Positions 9,750-20,139 of a DNA stretch of 64,000 bases are shown one piece after another. The position numbers and the translations under genes were made by a program. The notes beneath the pieces are model-generated. The model worked only from the letters and a program-made list of their open reading frames with translations, was not told the DNA's origin and searched no databases. Origin of the DNA: Streptomyces katrae (GTDB taxonomy: Bacteria; Actinomycetota; Actinomycetes; Streptomycetales; Streptomycetaceae); assembly GCF_000717655.1 (NCBI RefSeq), contig NZ_JNZY01000017.1, positions 129,100-193,099 on the forward strand. The letters are read 5' to 3'. Position 1 is the stretch's first letter; every line of letters begins with the position of its first letter.

Positions 9750-10217
9750 ATGCCGCGTCCCGCAAAGGGTGCCCGTCTGGGCGGCTCCGCCGCGCACGAG
9801 AAGCACCTTCTCGCGAACCTCGCGAAGGCGCTCTTCGAGCACGGCCGCATCACCACCACCGAGGCCAAGGCCCGCCGCCTGCGTCCCTACGCCGAGCGTC
9901 TGGTCACCAAGGCCAAGAAGGGCGACATCCACAACCGTCGCCTGGTGCTGCAGACGATCACGGACAAGAGCATCGTGCACACGCTGTTCACCGAGATCGC
10001 CCCGCGCTACGAGAACCGCCCCGGTGGTTACACGCGCATCACCAAGATCGGCAACCGTCGTGGCGACAACGCCCCGATGGCCGTGATCGAGCTGGTCGAG
10101 GCCCTTACGGTCGCCCAGCAGGCCACTGGTGAGGCCGAGGCCGCCACCAAGCGCGCCGCGAAGGACGCCGAGGCCGTGGCCGAGGCTCCCGCCGCCGAGG
10201 AGACCAAGGAGGCCTGA
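9750..10217 (+). CDS. rplQ: 50S ribosomal protein L17
   Basis: The protein has 155 residues. The N-terminal [34 protein letters not shown] and the [25 protein letters not shown] segment identify L17, which lines the polypeptide exit tunnel region. An Ala/Glu-rich tail of about 35 residues is an actinobacterial extension. AAGGAG precedes the ATG. Two hairpins follow the gene. Confidence 0.97.
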   Translation: MPRPAKGARLGGSAAHEKHLLANLAKALFEHGRITTTEAKARRLRPYAERLVTKAKKGDIHNRRLVLQTITDKSIVHTLFTEIAPRYENRPGGYTRITKIGNRRGDNAPMAVIELVEALTVAQQATGEAEAATKRAAKDAEAVAEAPAAEETKEA

Positions 10218-10286
10218 TCCCGCTTCGGGATCGAGCTTGCTTGATCGGCTCTGAACGGGCCCGCCCCTTCCCGGGGCGGGCCCGTT
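10216..10286 (+). terminator. double hairpin terminator after rplQ
   Basis: A short hairpin (GATCCCG-CTT-CGGGATC, 10216-10232) overlaps the rplQ stop. It is followed by a perfect 14-bp stem, AACGGGCCCGCCCC (10254-10267) and GGGGCGGGCCCGTT (10273-10286), with a 5-nt loop. This is the obvious end of the alpha operon. Confidence 0.85.
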
Positions 10287-10330
10287 CTGCGTTTCCGAGC
10301 TATTTCCGAGCTTCTGAGAGGATCTGTCAC

Positions 10331-11182
10331 GTGAGTGACGAGGTGGAGCCCGGGCACGTCCGGGTGCGGCTGGACCTGTCGTACGACGGCAAGGACTTCT
10401 CCGGCTGGGCGAAGCAGCGGGTGCTGCGGACCGTGCAGGGCGAGCTGGAGTCGGCCCTGCAGACCGTGATGCGGCTGCCGGACCCGGTCGAGCTGACCGT
10501 GGCCGGGCGCACCGACGCCGGCGTGCACGCGCGCGGGCAGGTAGCCCAGTTCGACCTGGCCGAGGAGGTGTGGGCCGAGCACCACGACAAGCTGCTGCGC
10601 CGCCTCGCGGGCCGGCTGCCGCACGACGTACGGGTGTGGAAGGCCGCCGAGGCCCCCGCGGGCTTCAACGCCCGGTTCTCCGCCATCTGGCGCCGCTACG
10701 CCTACCGCGTCGGCGACCACCAGGGCGGCGTCGACCCGCTGCGCCGCGGGCACGTGCTGTGGCACCAGTGGCCACTGGACGTGGACGCCATGAACGAGGC
10801 CGCCGCCCCGCTGCTCGGCGAGCACGACTTCGCCGCGTACTGCAAGAAGCGCGAGGGCGCCACGACCATCCGTACCCTCCAGCAGCTCAGCTGGGAGCGC
10901 GCCGAGGACGGGATCGTCACGGCGACCGTCCGCGCCGATGCCTTCTGCCACAACATGGTCCGCTCGCTGGTCGGCGCACTGCTGCACGTCGGGGACGGGC
11001 ACCGGCCGACCGACTGGCCCGGGAAGGTCCTGCGGGCCGCCGTACGGGACTCCTCGGTGCACGTAGTGAAGCCACACGGGCTCACCCTGGAGGAGGTCGG
11101 CTACCCGGCGGACGAGCTGCTGGCCGCCCGCAGCAAGGAGGCACGCAACATGCGGACCCTCCCGGGTGCCGGCTGCTGCTGA
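10331..11182 (+). CDS. truA: tRNA pseudouridine(38-40) synthase
   Basis: TruA converts U38-U40 of tRNA anticodon stems to pseudouridine. The catalytic motif [14 protein letters not shown] carries the nucleophilic Asp. The RRYAYRV, DFAAYC and HNMVRSLVG motifs also match. I start at GTG 10331 (VSDEVEPG), 9 nt after GAGAGGA, which gives 283 residues; the frame is open upstream to 10241 but that part overlaps the terminator. truA downstream of rplQ is a common bacterial order. Confidence 0.93.
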   Translation: MSDEVEPGHVRVRLDLSYDGKDFSGWAKQRVLRTVQGELESALQTVMRLPDPVELTVAGRTDAGVHARGQVAQFDLAEEVWAEHHDKLLRRLAGRLPHDVRVWKAAEAPAGFNARFSAIWRRYAYRVGDHQGGVDPLRRGHVLWHQWPLDVDAMNEAAAPLLGEHDFAAYCKKREGATTIRTLQQLSWERAEDGIVTATVRADAFCHNMVRSLVGALLHVGDGHRPTDWPGKVLRAAVRDSSVHVVKPHGLTLEEVGYPADELLAARSKEARNMRTLPGAGCC

Positions 11183-11246
11183 TCCGCCGGTGACCGCCGC
11201 ACAATCCGTTTGGGCGGATCGGCGCCGGGCCTGGACAATGCCCGGC

Positions 11247-12866
11247 ATGGGACATCTCGAAGCCAGCCACCTGGAGTACTACCTTCCCGACGGGCGGGTC
11301 CTGCTCCCCGACGTCTCCTTCCGCGTGGGGGAGGGGTCGGTCGTCGCCCTCGTCGGGGCGAACGGGGCCGGCAAGACCACCCTGCTGAAGCTGATCTCGG
11401 GTGACCTCCAGCCGCACGGCGGCGGGGTCACCGTCAGCGGCGGCCTCGGCGTGATGTCGCAGTTCGTGGGGTCCGTACGGGACGAGACGACCGTACGGGA
11501 CCTGCTGGTCTCGGTGGCCCAGCCCCGGATCCGGGCGGCCGCGAAGGCCGTCGACCACGCCGAGCACCTGATCATGACGGTGGACGACGAAGCCGCGCAG
11601 ATGGCGTACGCGCAGGCGCTCAGCGACTGGGCCGACGTACAGGGCTACGAGGCGGAGACCCTGTGGGACGTCTGCACCATGGCCGCGCTGGCCGTCCCGT
11701 ACGACGCCGCGCAGTTCCGCGAGGTGCGCACGCTGTCGGGCGGTGAGCAGAAGCGGCTGGTCCTCGAGGCCCTGCTGCGCGGGCCGGACGAGGTGCTGCT
11801 GCTCGACGAGCCGGACAACTACCTGGACGTCCCGGGCAAGCGGTGGCTGGAGGAGCAGCTCAAGGCCACCCGCAAGACGGTGCTCTTCGTGTCGCACGAC
11901 CGGGAGCTGCTGTCCACGGCCGCCGAGAAGATCATCAGCCTGGAGCCGAGCCCGATGGGCACGGACGTGTGGGTGCACGGCTCGGGATTCGGCACGTACC
12001 ACGAGGCCCGCAAGGAGCGCTTCGCGCGCTTCGAGGAGCTCAAGCGGCGCTGGGACGAGGAGCACGCCCGCCTGAAGGCGCTGGTCCTGCGGCTGCGCAA
12101 CCAGGCGGCGAGCAGCCCCGACATGGCCTCGCGCTACCGGGCGATGCAGACGCGCTTCCAGAAGTTCGAGGAGGCGGGCCCGCCGCCGGAGCCCCCGCGC
12201 GAGCAGGACATCAGGATGCGCCTGAAGGGCGGCCGGACCGGCGTGCGCGCGCTGACCGTGGAGAACCTCGAGCTCACGGGCCTGATGAAGCCGTTCTCGC
12301 TGGAGGTCTTCTACGGGGAGCGGGTCGCGGTGCTCGGCTCGAACGGCTCCGGGAAGTCGCACTTCCTGCGGCTGCTGGCGGGCGAGGACGTCAAGCACAC
12401 GGGCGACTTCAAGCTGGGTGCCCGGGTGGTCGCCGGACACTTCGCGCAGACCCACGCCCACCCCGAGCTGTTCGGCCGCACCCTGGTCGACATCCTGTGG
12501 ACGGAGGCCGCGAAGCCGCTCGGCGCCGCGATGGGCGTCCTGCGCCGGTACGAGCTCGAGCGCCAGGGCGAGCAGCCGTTCGAGAAGCTGTCGGGCGGCC
12601 AGCAGGCGCGTTTCCAGATCCTGCTCCTGGAACTGGCGGGCACCACCGCGCTGCTGCTGGACGAGCCGACGGACAACCTGGACCTGGAGTCCGCGGAGGC
12701 GCTGCAGGACGGCTTGGAGTCGTATGAGGGCACTGTGTTGTGCGTCACGCACGACCGCTGGTTCGCGCGCACATTTGACCGTTTCCTGGTCTTCGGCTCG
12801 GACGGTGTTGTACGAGAGACTCAGGAACCCGTATGGGACGAACGTAGGGTCGAGCGGAAGCGCTAG
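11247..12866 (+). CDS. ABC-F family ATPase (two ABC domains, no membrane part)
   Basis: The protein has 539 residues from ATG 11247; an ATG three codons earlier (11238) is also possible. Two ATPase domains are visible, with Walker A GANGAGKTT and GSNGSGKS, signatures LSGGEQ and LSGGQQ, and Walker B LLLDEP in both. A charged helical linker (YHEARKERFARFEELKRRWDEEHARLK) lies between them, as in ABC-F proteins. The family acts on ribosomes, either as translation factors or in target-protection antibiotic resistance. I cannot tell which role applies here. It follows truA with a 64-nt gap. Confidence 0.9.
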   Translation: MGHLEASHLEYYLPDGRVLLPDVSFRVGEGSVVALVGANGAGKTTLLKLISGDLQPHGGGVTVSGGLGVMSQFVGSVRDETTVRDLLVSVAQPRIRAAAKAVDHAEHLIMTVDDEAAQMAYAQALSDWADVQGYEAETLWDVCTMAALAVPYDAAQFREVRTLSGGEQKRLVLEALLRGPDEVLLLDEPDNYLDVPGKRWLEEQLKATRKTVLFVSHDRELLSTAAEKIISLEPSPMGTDVWVHGSGFGTYHEARKERFARFEELKRRWDEEHARLKALVLRLRNQAASSPDMASRYRAMQTRFQKFEEAGPPPEPPREQDIRMRLKGGRTGVRALTVENLELTGLMKPFSLEVFYGERVAVLGSNGSGKSHFLRLLAGEDVKHTGDFKLGARVVAGHFAQTHAHPELFGRTLVDILWTEAAKPLGAAMGVLRRYELERQGEQPFEKLSGGQQARFQILLLELAGTTALLLDEPTDNLDLESAEALQDGLESYEGTVLCVTHDRWFARTFDRFLVFGSDGVVRETQEPVWDERRVERKR

Positions 12867-12906
12867 GGGGAGACCGCTCCCTCGGTCGGAGTGAGGGGGA
12901 GGCGTT

Positions 12907-14190
12907 GTGGGCCTGCGGCCTGGCATCTGGCTCATGAAGCGGGAGAACCACGGCTCCGGCGACCGGCTGCTCGACTGGCTGCTGCGGCCCGCGTCGCGGC
13001 CCTGGCAGCTCGTCTCCCTGGCGGTGGTCCTGGGAGTCTGCGTCTCCACGAGCCTGCGGGAGAACTGGGGCTCCGACAACGCCTTCGTGGTCAAGGCGGC
13101 GCAGACGCTGCTGGCCGGCGGGTCGCCGTACGAGGACAAGCGGTTCCTGTACCTGCCCAGCGCGGTCCTGATGGCCGTTCCCGAAGCGCTGCTGCCGACG
13201 ACGGTGCTGCGCTGGAGCCTGCCGGTCGCGATGTCCGGGCTGCTGGGCATCGGGTGGCTGGCCGCGCTGCGGATGTTCTCGGTGCCGCTGCGCTCGCGCT
13301 TCGCGGTCGTCGGGTTCCCGGTGCTGGCCCTGGGCTACAAGCCGTACGTGAACCTCGTCCTGATCGGCAACTGGACGGCGATCTCGGCGGCCGCGCTGCC
13401 GGTGGCGCTGCTGCTCGCGCACCGACGGCGCTGGGGGACGGCCGGCCTGGTGGTCGGGCTGGCGATCGCCTGCAAGCCGATGCTGGTGCCGGTCGGGCTG
13501 CTGTTCGTGATGGCCCGGCGGTGGCGGGGGCTGGCGGCGGCCGTGCTGGTGCCGCTGGGGCTCTCGCTGGCGGGCGCGCTGCTGATGCCGAGCCCGTCGC
13601 TGTTCTTCACCAAGACCCTGCCGTTCCTGTTCCGGGGACAGGACGCGTACGCGCTGCCGTGGGACGCCTCGCCCATCGCCGTGCTGCCCCGGCTGGGGGT
13701 GCCGGAGCCGGTGGCGGTGCTGGTGGCCTTCGCGGGGGCCGGGGCGGGGCTGTGGGCCGCCTGGACGCGGTGGCGGCGCACGGGGGAGGAGACCGACGGG
13801 GGAGAGCTGCGGCTCGTGGAGACGGCCTGCATGGTGATGCTCGCCGCATTCCTGGTCTCACGGCCGTCCTTCGACCACTACCTGCTGGTGGTGCTGCCGC
13901 TGCTGCTGGCCTCGGCGGTGCGGCCCGGCTCGATGCCCCGCTCACCCTGGTTCTGGCTGGCCCTGACGCCCCAGGTGGCGCTGGTGCCGTGGCCCTCGGA
14001 GCTGGCCCACAAACGGCGCGCCTTCAAGGACTGCGCCGCCCTGTGCGGGCTCGCGATCCTGGCGGTGCGTCGTGCACTGCGCTCCGGTCGGGTTACCCTG
14101 GAGCCCGTAACAACTGCGGGGTCCCCACCCAGGACCGAACCGGAGTGCGCCGCGACGCCAGCAGAATCGGCATCGCGGACCGCGTTTTGA
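12907..14190 (+). CDS. polytopic membrane protein, GT87/DUF2029-like glycosyltransferase
   Basis: The protein has 427 residues with about ten hydrophobic segments. The early loop contains Asp-rich GSDNAFVVKAAQTLLAGGSPYED followed by YLPS, which resembles the GT87 family of polyprenyl-phosphate-mannose-dependent mannosyltransferases. The function is inferred from this resemblance only. The start is GTG 12907, close behind GGGGGAGG; an ATG nine codons later is an alternative. Its stop lies inside the -35 region of the rplM promoter. Confidence 0.7.
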   Translation: MGLRPGIWLMKRENHGSGDRLLDWLLRPASRPWQLVSLAVVLGVCVSTSLRENWGSDNAFVVKAAQTLLAGGSPYEDKRFLYLPSAVLMAVPEALLPTTVLRWSLPVAMSGLLGIGWLAALRMFSVPLRSRFAVVGFPVLALGYKPYVNLVLIGNWTAISAAALPVALLLAHRRRWGTAGLVVGLAIACKPMLVPVGLLFVMARRWRGLAAAVLVPLGLSLAGALLMPSPSLFFTKTLPFLFRGQDAYALPWDASPIAVLPRLGVPEPVAVLVAFAGAGAGLWAAWTRWRRTGEETDGGELRLVETACMVMLAAFLVSRPSFDHYLLVVLPLLLASAVRPGSMPRSPWFWLALTPQVALVPWPSELAHKRRAFKDCAALCGLAILAVRRALRSGRVTLEPVTTAGSPPRTEPECAATPAESASRTAF

Positions 14191-14216
14191 CCCGTACGGG
14201 TCTGCTTGGGTATCCT
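14187..14216 (+). promoter_or_regulatory. promoter for rplM-rpsI
   Basis: TTGACC (14187-14192) and TATCCT (14211-14216) are separated by 18 nt, a good fit to a principal-sigma promoter. The -35 overlaps the stop of the upstream gene. The distance to the rplM GTG leaves a leader of about 200 nt, which could carry autoregulation. Confidence 0.5.
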
Positions 14217-14421
14217 GCTGGTTTGTTATGCGTATTGGCTTGCTCATTCTCACGTGAAAGGGCCTTACGCCGGTCCACCGGACCGATGACCAGCAGTTCA
14301 CACCGGTTGCGTCCCCGATGTGAACGAGGGCTGTCGTGATCGTCCGTGGTGACCCTGTCAGGACCTTCCCGTGGGGCTTGCGCCCTTGGGATACCACCAC
14401 TGAAGAAGCGAAGGCATACGC

Positions 14422-14865
14422 GTGCGTACGTTCAGCCCCAAGCCCGGCGACATCTCGCGCCAGTGGCTCGTCATCGACGCCCAGGACGTTGTCCTCGGCC
14501 GTCTGGCGACCCAGGCCGCTGCCCTTCTGCGGGGCAAGCACAAGCCGACCTATGCGCCTCACATGGACATGGGCGACTTCGTCGTCATCATCAACGCCGA
14601 CAAGGTGCACCTGTCCGGCAACAAGGCCTCCCAGAAGATGGCGTACCGCCACTCCGGTTTCCCGGGCGGTCTGCGTTCCGTGCGCTACGACGACCTCCTG
14701 GCGAACAACCCGGAGAAGGCCGTCGAGAAGGCCGTCAAGGGCATGCTCCCCAAGAACACCCTGGGCCGTCAGATGCTCTCGAAGCTGAAGGTCTACTCGG
14801 GCGACCAGCACCCCCACGCTGCCCAGCAGCCGGTGCCGTTCGAGATCACCCAGGTCGCGCAGTAG
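14422..14865 (+). CDS. rplM: 50S ribosomal protein L13
   Basis: The protein has 147 residues from GTG 14422 ([15 protein letters not shown]). The [24 protein letters not shown] and [19 protein letters not shown] segments are L13 signatures. L13 is an early assembly protein of the 50S subunit. rplM-rpsI is the universally conserved pair, here separated by 42 nt. Confidence 0.97.
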   Translation: MRTFSPKPGDISRQWLVIDAQDVVLGRLATQAAALLRGKHKPTYAPHMDMGDFVVIINADKVHLSGNKASQKMAYRHSGFPGGLRSVRYDDLLANNPEKAVEKAVKGMLPKNTLGRQMLSKLKVYSGDQHPHAAQQPVPFEITQVAQ

Positions 14866-14907
14866 TTCCGGCCACCCCCTAAGACGTAGAAAATTCTGAG
14901 GAGCATC

Positions 14908-15423
14908 GTGGCCGAGACCACCGCCGAGACCCCCGTCGAAGAGTTCGAGGGCGTCGAGGAGTACACCACCGAGTCTGAGGTCGTCGTCGAGGGCGACTAC
15001 ACCTCCGAGTCCCTTGCCGGCCGCTTCGGCGACCCGCAGCCGGCCGCCGGCCTGGGCCGTCGCAAGAACGCCATCGCCCGCGTCCGGATCGTTCCGGGCA
15101 CCGGCAAGTGGAAGATCAACGGTCGCACCCTTGAGGACTACTTCCCCAACAAGGTGCACCAGCAGGAAGTCAACGAGCCCTTCAAGCTCCTCGAGCTTGA
15201 CGGCCGCTACGACGTCATCGCCCGCATCGCCGGTGGCGGCGTCTCCGGTCAGGCCGGCGCCCTGCGCCTCGGCGTGGCCCGCGCCCTGAACGAGGCCGAC
15301 GTCGACAACAACCGCCCGGCGCTGAAGAAGGCCGGCTTCCTCTCCCGCGACGACCGTGCGGTCGAGCGCAAGAAGGCCGGTCTCAAGAAGGCCCGTAAGG
15401 CCCCGCAGTACAGCAAGCGTTAA
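14908..15423 (+). CDS. rpsI: 30S ribosomal protein S9
   Basis: The protein has 171 residues from GTG 14908, behind GAGGAG (14898-14903). The first 45 residues or so are an acidic, Thr/Glu-rich extension seen in actinobacterial S9. The conserved core begins at [11 protein letters not shown], and the C-terminal tail ends KAPQYSKR, which reaches the P-site tRNA anticodon loop. Confidence 0.97.
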   Translation: MAETTAETPVEEFEGVEEYTTESEVVVEGDYTSESLAGRFGDPQPAAGLGRRKNAIARVRIVPGTGKWKINGRTLEDYFPNKVHQQEVNEPFKLLELDGRYDVIARIAGGGVSGQAGALRLGVARALNEADVDNNRPALKKAGFLSRDDRAVERKKAGLKKARKAPQYSKR

Positions 15424-15445
15424 TCTGCGCCTGCTGTTCAGCAAC

Positions 15446-15484
15446 AACCGCCCCGGCAGCACTCTCCGTGCTGCCGGGGCGGTT
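15446..15484 (+). terminator. strong hairpin terminator after rpsI
   Basis: A perfect 17-bp stem, AACCGCCCCGGCAGCAC (15446-15462) and GTGCTGCCGGGGCGGTT (15468-15484), has a 5-nt loop and is followed by CGTTTA. It ends the rplM-rpsI unit and isolates glmM. Confidence 0.88.
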
Positions 15485-15556
15485 CGTTTACCGCCACAAG
15501 CGGCAAATACATGTCACAAGCGGTCACAAACGAAGCGTGAACTCGGGAGGACAACA

Positions 15557-16915
15557 GTGGGACAACTCTTCGGGACGGACGGTGTACGCGGCGTCGCCAA
15601 CGCGGATCTGACGGCTGAGCTCGCGCTCGGTCTCTCCGTGGCAGCTGCCCACGTACTCGCCGAGGCGGGCACCTTCGCGGGCCACCGGGCGACCGCGGTC
15701 GTCGGCCGCGACCCCCGCGCATCCGGCGAATTCCTGGAGGCCGCGGTCGTCGCGGGCCTCGCGAGCGCGGGCGTGGACGTCCTGCGCGTCGGTGTGCTGC
15801 CCACCCCGGCGGTGGCGTATCTCACCGGTGCGCTGGGTGCCGACCTCGGCGTGATGCTCTCCGCCAGCCACAATGCGATGCCCGACAACGGCATCAAGTT
15901 CTTCGCCCGCGGCGGCCACAAGCTCGCCGACGAGCTCGAGGACCGCATCGAGGCCGTCTACGACGAGCACCGCACCGGCGCTCCCTGGGACCGGCCCACC
16001 GGCTCCGGCGTCGGCCGGGTCTCCGACTACGACGAGGGCTTCGACAAGTACGTCGCGCACCTCATCGCGGTCCTCCCCAACCGCCTGGACGGGCTCAAGA
16101 TCGTCTTGGACGAGGCGCACGGCGCCGCCGCCCGCGTCTCGCCCGAGGCCTTCACCCGGGCGGGTGCCGAGGTCGTCACCATCGGCGCTGCGCCGGACGG
16201 CCTCAACATCAACGACGGCTGCGGCTCCACCCACCTGGGGCTCCTCAAGCAGGCCGTGGTCGAGCACGGCGCCGACTTCGGCATCGCGCACGACGGCGAC
16301 GCGGACCGCTGCCTCGCGGTCGACGGCTCCGGCGCGGAGATCGACGGCGACCAGATCCTCGCGGTGCTGGCCCTGGCCATGCGCGAGGCCGGCCAGCTGC
16401 GCGGGAACACCGTCGTCGGCACCGTGATGTCCAACCTCGGCTTCAAGCTGGCCATGGAGGGCGAGGGCATCCAGGTCGTGCAGACCGGCGTCGGCGACCG
16501 GTACGTGCTCGAGTCCATGAAGGAGCACGGCTACGCGCTCGGCGGCGAGCAGTCCGGCCACGTGATCATCCTCGACCACGCCACGACCGGCGACGGCACG
16601 CTCACCGGCCTGATGCTGGCGGCGCGCGTCGCGGCCACCGGCCGGTCGCTGGCCGACCTGGCGGGCGTCATGCAGCGGCTCCCGCAGGTGCTGATCAACG
16701 TCCCCGACGTGGACAGGTCCCGGGTCGGGACCTCCGCCGAGCTGGCCGCGGCCGTCGCCGACGCCGAGCGGGAGCTGGGCACCACCGGCCGGGTGCTGCT
16801 CCGTCCGTCCGGTACCGAACCGCTCGTCCGGGTGATGGTCGAGGCCGCCGACATCGAGCAGGCCCGCGCGGTCGCCGGTCGGCTCGCGGACGTGGTGAAG
16901 TCGGCGCTCGGCTAG
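15557..16915 (+). CDS. glmM: phosphoglucosamine mutase
   Basis: GlmM interconverts glucosamine-6-phosphate and glucosamine-1-phosphate on the way to UDP-GlcNAc for peptidoglycan. The protein has 452 residues from GTG 15557, behind GGGAGG (15545-15550). The phosphoserine loop [13 protein letters not shown] places the active Ser at 104, and the metal loop DGDADRC and the sugar loop GGEQSGH are intact. The frame is open upstream, but only this start gives the family N-terminus ([11 protein letters not shown]). glmS lies about 3.3 kb downstream. Confidence 0.96.
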   Translation: MGQLFGTDGVRGVANADLTAELALGLSVAAAHVLAEAGTFAGHRATAVVGRDPRASGEFLEAAVVAGLASAGVDVLRVGVLPTPAVAYLTGALGADLGVMLSASHNAMPDNGIKFFARGGHKLADELEDRIEAVYDEHRTGAPWDRPTGSGVGRVSDYDEGFDKYVAHLIAVLPNRLDGLKIVLDEAHGAAARVSPEAFTRAGAEVVTIGAAPDGLNINDGCGSTHLGLLKQAVVEHGADFGIAHDGDADRCLAVDGSGAEIDGDQILAVLALAMREAGQLRGNTVVGTVMSNLGFKLAMEGEGIQVVQTGVGDRYVLESMKEHGYALGGEQSGHVIILDHATTGDGTLTGLMLAARVAATGRSLADLAGVMQRLPQVLINVPDVDRSRVGTSAELAAAVADAERELGTTGRVLLRPSGTEPLVRVMVEAADIEQARAVAGRLADVVKSALG

Positions 16916-16936
16916 ATCCGGTCCCGCGGCTCGTAC

Positions 16937-16978
16937 GCCGGCCCCGCCCTCCCGTGGATCGCGGAGGGCGGGGCCGGC
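16937..16978. terminator. bidirectional terminator between glmM and the DUF389 gene
   Basis: A perfect 16-bp inverted repeat, GCCGGCCCCGCCCTCC (16937-16952) and GGAGGGCGGGGCCGGC (16963-16978), has a 10-nt loop. It lies between two convergent genes and can serve both. Confidence 0.8.
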
Positions 16979-16994
16979 GGCGTCACCGGGCCGC

Positions 16995-17942
16995 TCAGGT
17001 CTTGGGCCGGCGGACCCAGCGGCCGCGCTGGGTCCGCCAGAGCGCTTTCTGCCCGTACAGGGTCAGGACGCCCGCCAGCATGATCCCACCCAGGTTCAGC
17101 AGCAGCTGCTCCGCCGAACCCCACATCTGGGAGACGTCGCCGTAGCTGAGGGCCACGGCGGCGTTCGCACCGGCCGGGACGGTGGTCACGGAGATCGCGA
17201 CGCCCACCAGCGCCCCGGACTTGGCGGAGGTCAGGGACAGGACCCCCGCCACACCCGCGAGCAGCGACACCACGAAGGAGAACGGGTCCGGCTGCCAGAT
17301 GAAGCCGGTGTTCGGGCGGGGCCGCTCCAGCATCCCCTCCTGGAACTGCCCGATCGCGTCCATCCCCAGGCTGAAGACGGTGGTGGCGGCGATCGCGACC
17401 GCGAAACCGATCAGCAGAGCGCCGAGGGACCGCAGTGCGAGCCGCGGTTCGCGCTGCACCACGCCGGTGCAGACTCCGGCGAGCGGACCGAACTCCGGAC
17501 CGACCGCCATGGCTCCCACGATCAGGATGGCGTTGTCGAGGACGACACCGCATGCCGCGATCATCGTCGCCAGGATCATGAACGCGGCGTACGTGATGGT
17601 GAGCGTGGACTCCTCGTGGGTGGCCTCCGTCAGCTGCTCCCACAGCACCGCGTCCGCGGCCTCGCCCGGGGCCTCCTCCTCGGCCGCGTCGGCCCGCCGG
17701 GACAGCGACAGGTCGATGTTCTCGACGGCGATCGAGCCGTCCTGCTCGATGCCCAGCTCCCGGAGCTCGTTCAGCAGCTCGTCCCCCGCCTCGCGGGCGA
17801 CGTCGCACAGCACGACGTCGCCCCGGGGTTCGCGGGCGGCGCCCGGGAGTACGACCAGATGGGTGGTGCCGACCGTCGATTCGATGGCCGAGACCACGGC
17901 CTCGGTCCGGTCGGCCGGGGTGATCAACCGAAGGTGCAGCAT
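16995..17942 (-). CDS. DUF389 family membrane protein
   Basis: The protein has 315 residues. About 110 N-terminal residues form a soluble ACT-like or ferredoxin-like part (LHLRLITPADRTEAVVSAIES). They are followed by six or so membrane helices with the family pattern NAILIVGAMAVGPEFGPLAG and a final TM pair. The biochemical role of DUF389 proteins is not established. It is convergent with glmM and lies 52 nt upstream of coaA's start side, on the opposite strand from glmM. Confidence 0.85.
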   Translation of the reverse strand: MLHLRLITPADRTEAVVSAIESTVGTTHLVVLPGAAREPRGDVVLCDVAREAGDELLNELRELGIEQDGSIAVENIDLSLSRRADAAEEEAPGEAADAVLWEQLTEATHEESTLTITYAAFMILATMIAACGVVLDNAILIVGAMAVGPEFGPLAGVCTGVVQREPRLALRSLGALLIGFAVAIAATTVFSLGMDAIGQFQEGMLERPRPNTGFIWQPDPFSFVVSLLAGVAGVLSLTSAKSGALVGVAISVTTVPAGANAAVALSYGDVSQMWGSAEQLLLNLGGIMLAGVLTLYGQKALWRTQRGRWVRRPKT

Positions 17943-17967
17943 GCCCGCACCCTAATGGCTGACGCGG

Positions 17968-18999
17968 TCAGAGCTTGCGGAGGCTGAGCTTCTGCACCTT
18001 GTGGTCCGGGCCCTTGCGTACGACGAGGGTCGCGCGGCCGCGGGTGGGGGCCACGTTCTCCAGGAGGTTGGGCTTGTTGATGGTGCGCCACATGGTCTGC
18101 GCGTACTCCATGGCCTCCTCCTCGGAGACCTGGGTGTACTTGCGGAAGTAGGAGAAAGGATTCTGGAAGGCGGTCTCGCGCAGCTTCCGGAATCGGTTGA
18201 GGTACCAGCGCTCGATGTCCTCGGGGCGGGCGTCCACGTACACGCTGAAGTCGAAGTAGTCGGCGAGGCCGACGCGCGTGCGGCCGTCCTTGCCGGGCAG
18301 GGCCGGCTGGAGGACGTTGAGCCCCTCGACGATCAGGATGTCCGGGCGCCGTACGACGAGCTGCTCGCCCGGGACGATGTCGTAGATCAGGTGCGAGTAG
18401 ACGGGGGCCGTGACCTCGTCCTTGCCCGCCTTGATGTCCGCGACGAAGCGGGTGAGCGCACGGCGGTCGTACGACTCCGGGAAGCCCTTGCGGGAGGTGA
18501 GCCCGCGGCGCTGCAGCTCCTTCATCGGGTACAGGAAGCCGTCGGTGGTGACCAGCTCGACGCGGGGGTGCTCGGGCCAGCGGGCGAGCAGGGCCTGGAG
18601 CAGACGGGCCACCGTGGACTTGCCGACGGCGACGGAGCCGGCGACCCCTATGACGAACGGCGTGCCCTGCTGCGCGCCGTGGCCGTTGCCGGCGTCGCCG
18701 AGGAAGGTGTTGAGGGTGCCGCGGAGGTTGCTCGTGGCGCCGACGTAGAGGTTGAGGAGACGGGAGAGCGGGAGGTAGACGTCCCGGACCTCGTCGAGGT
18801 CGATGACGTCGCCGAGACCGCGCAGGCGCTCGACCTCGTCGGCGGTGAGCGGGAGCGGGGTGCGCTCGCGCAGTGCGCTCCACTCGTCGCGGGTGAGGTC
18901 GACGTACGGAGAGACCTCGGCCCGGCGGTGGGGTCGCTCGGGCCGGTCGGGGCGCTCCATCGCGCTGTCCGGCGTGCTTCGTGGCGGCGAAGTGATCAC
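17968..18999 (-). CDS. coaA: type I pantothenate kinase
   Basis: CoaA phosphorylates pantothenate, the first committed step of coenzyme A synthesis. The P-loop [12 protein letters not shown], the [13 protein letters not shown] segment and the [10 protein letters not shown] and RNRFRKLR-like segments match the bacterial PanK-I family. I start at GTG 18999 ([10 protein letters not shown]), giving 343 residues, because the N-terminus resembles the known Streptomyces start. ATG 18960 is an alternative, and the frame is open to 19140. The Shine-Dalgarno site is weak for either. Confidence 0.92.
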   Translation of the reverse strand: MITSPPRSTPDSAMERPDRPERPHRRAEVSPYVDLTRDEWSALRERTPLPLTADEVERLRGLGDVIDLDEVRDVYLPLSRLLNLYVGATSNLRGTLNTFLGDAGNGHGAQQGTPFVIGVAGSVAVGKSTVARLLQALLARWPEHPRVELVTTDGFLYPMKELQRRGLTSRKGFPESYDRRALTRFVADIKAGKDEVTAPVYSHLIYDIVPGEQLVVRRPDILIVEGLNVLQPALPGKDGRTRVGLADYFDFSVYVDARPEDIERWYLNRFRKLRETAFQNPFSYFRKYTQVSEEEAMEYAQTMWRTINKPNLLENVAPTRGRATLVVRKGPDHKVQKLSLRKL

Positions 19000-19322
19000 A
19001 GGGCCATTGTCATGGCTCGGGGCCGGTTGTGGGTGGTGTGGTCGGTCACGTGCCGGGGGCCCGGGGCCGAAGCAGCGGTGTCTGCGGGGTGTCGTGCAGT
19101 GGTTCCCGTGCAGGTCGCGAGCCGGCTGCGAGCCGGGCACGCGCGGGGCTCATGGCCGACGGCCGGAGCCGGGGTTGGATCTCACCCCGGTCACGATTGG
19201 CCGTGTCCGGCGGAAAATGGACCGGCCATGATCGGAACGCCCCGTAGATTTGCTGATCATCGCGGCTCTTCTTCTGCTGCAGCCGCTGCTGTCGTTGTCG
19301 TGTGTTCTGGGGGAGATCCTTC
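19000..19322. other. divergent intergenic region between coaA and a lipoprotein gene
   Basis: This stretch of about 320 nt separates two divergent genes and must hold both promoters. I see an AT-richer patch at about 19210-19258, including TAGATT (19245-19250), a possible -10 without a clear -35. The rest is GC-rich with no believable coding frame and no strong inverted repeat. Confidence 0.4.
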
Positions 19323-20093
19323 GTGCGTAGCACCCTTGTCCGCCGTACCGTCCTGACCGCTTCCGCGGTGTCCCTGGCCCTGCTGGCCACCGCCTGCGGT
19401 TCCGACAAGGCGGACGACAAGAAGACGGACGCCAAGCCGTCCGCCGCCTCGTCCGCGGCAGCCCCGGCCGCGAAGGGCAAGACGGACGCCGAGCTGGCCA
19501 CCGTGATCGTGGCCCAGGCAGATCTGCCCGACCACCAGTTCAAGGCGGCCACGCCGGCCGAGGCCGCGGCGGGGGCCTCGGCCACCAGTGACAAGCCCCA
19601 GTGCGTGCCGCTGGTGAAGGCGCAGGCCATGGGGGCGGTCGGCACGTCCACCGGCACCGCGCGGACCAAGGTCGTCGCGAAGCCGAAGGAGCAGGCGGCG
19701 AGCCAGAGCCCCGAGGACAAGCTGAAGGGCCTGATGGACGCCCTCGGCTCGACCGCCACCGCCGTCACCCTCGCCTCGTACGACGGCAAGGGCGCGGAGG
19801 AGGCCTTCGCGAGCCTGAAGACCGCGGGCACCGCGTGCGCCGGCGGCTACACCGCGAGCGGTGAGGGCCAGGCCGGCAAGGTCACCAAGGTCGGCGCCGG
19901 CGCCCCCGTCACCGCGGGCGACGAGGCGCTCGCCTACACGGTGGAGGGCGACGCGGAGGGCGAGAAGTTCACGACGCAGCTCGTCGTCGTGCGCAAGGGC
20001 AACACGCTCGCGACCTTCTCGGCCCTGAGCCTGAGCGGTGCCGCCGAACAGCCGAAGGCCGTCGTCGACGCGCAGACGAAGAAGCTCGGCTGA
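19323..20093 (+). CDS. secreted lipoprotein of unknown function
   Basis: The protein has 256 residues from GTG 19323, behind GGGGGAG. The N-terminus is a typical lipoprotein signal: basic (RSTLVRRTV), hydrophobic (SAVSLALLA), then lipobox ATAC with Cys about 24 and a GSDK start to the mature protein. A Lys/Asp/Ala-rich linker precedes a globular part with two Cys (QCVPL and TACAGG) that could form a disulfide. I do not recognise the domain. It lies between coaA and glmS and is followed by a terminator. Confidence 0.8.
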   Translation: MRSTLVRRTVLTASAVSLALLATACGSDKADDKKTDAKPSAASSAAAPAAKGKTDAELATVIVAQADLPDHQFKAATPAEAAAGASATSDKPQCVPLVKAQAMGAVGTSTGTARTKVVAKPKEQAASQSPEDKLKGLMDALGSTATAVTLASYDGKGAEEAFASLKTAGTACAGGYTASGEGQAGKVTKVGAGAPVTAGDEALAYTVEGDAEGEKFTTQLVVVRKGNTLATFSALSLSGAAEQPKAVVDAQTKKLG

Positions 20094-20139
20094 CGGCTCG
20101 GCCGGCCCCGGGCCCGCAGGGCCTTCGAACAACGTCAAT

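Noticed and set aside
12891..14339. 482-residue frame overlapping the GT87-type gene
   Set aside because: Its composition is Gly/Ala/Arg with no domain sense, whereas the other frame shows clear membrane helices.
18001..19356. 451-residue frame antisense to coaA
   Set aside because: It is the complement of a clear pantothenate kinase; the composition is shadow-like.
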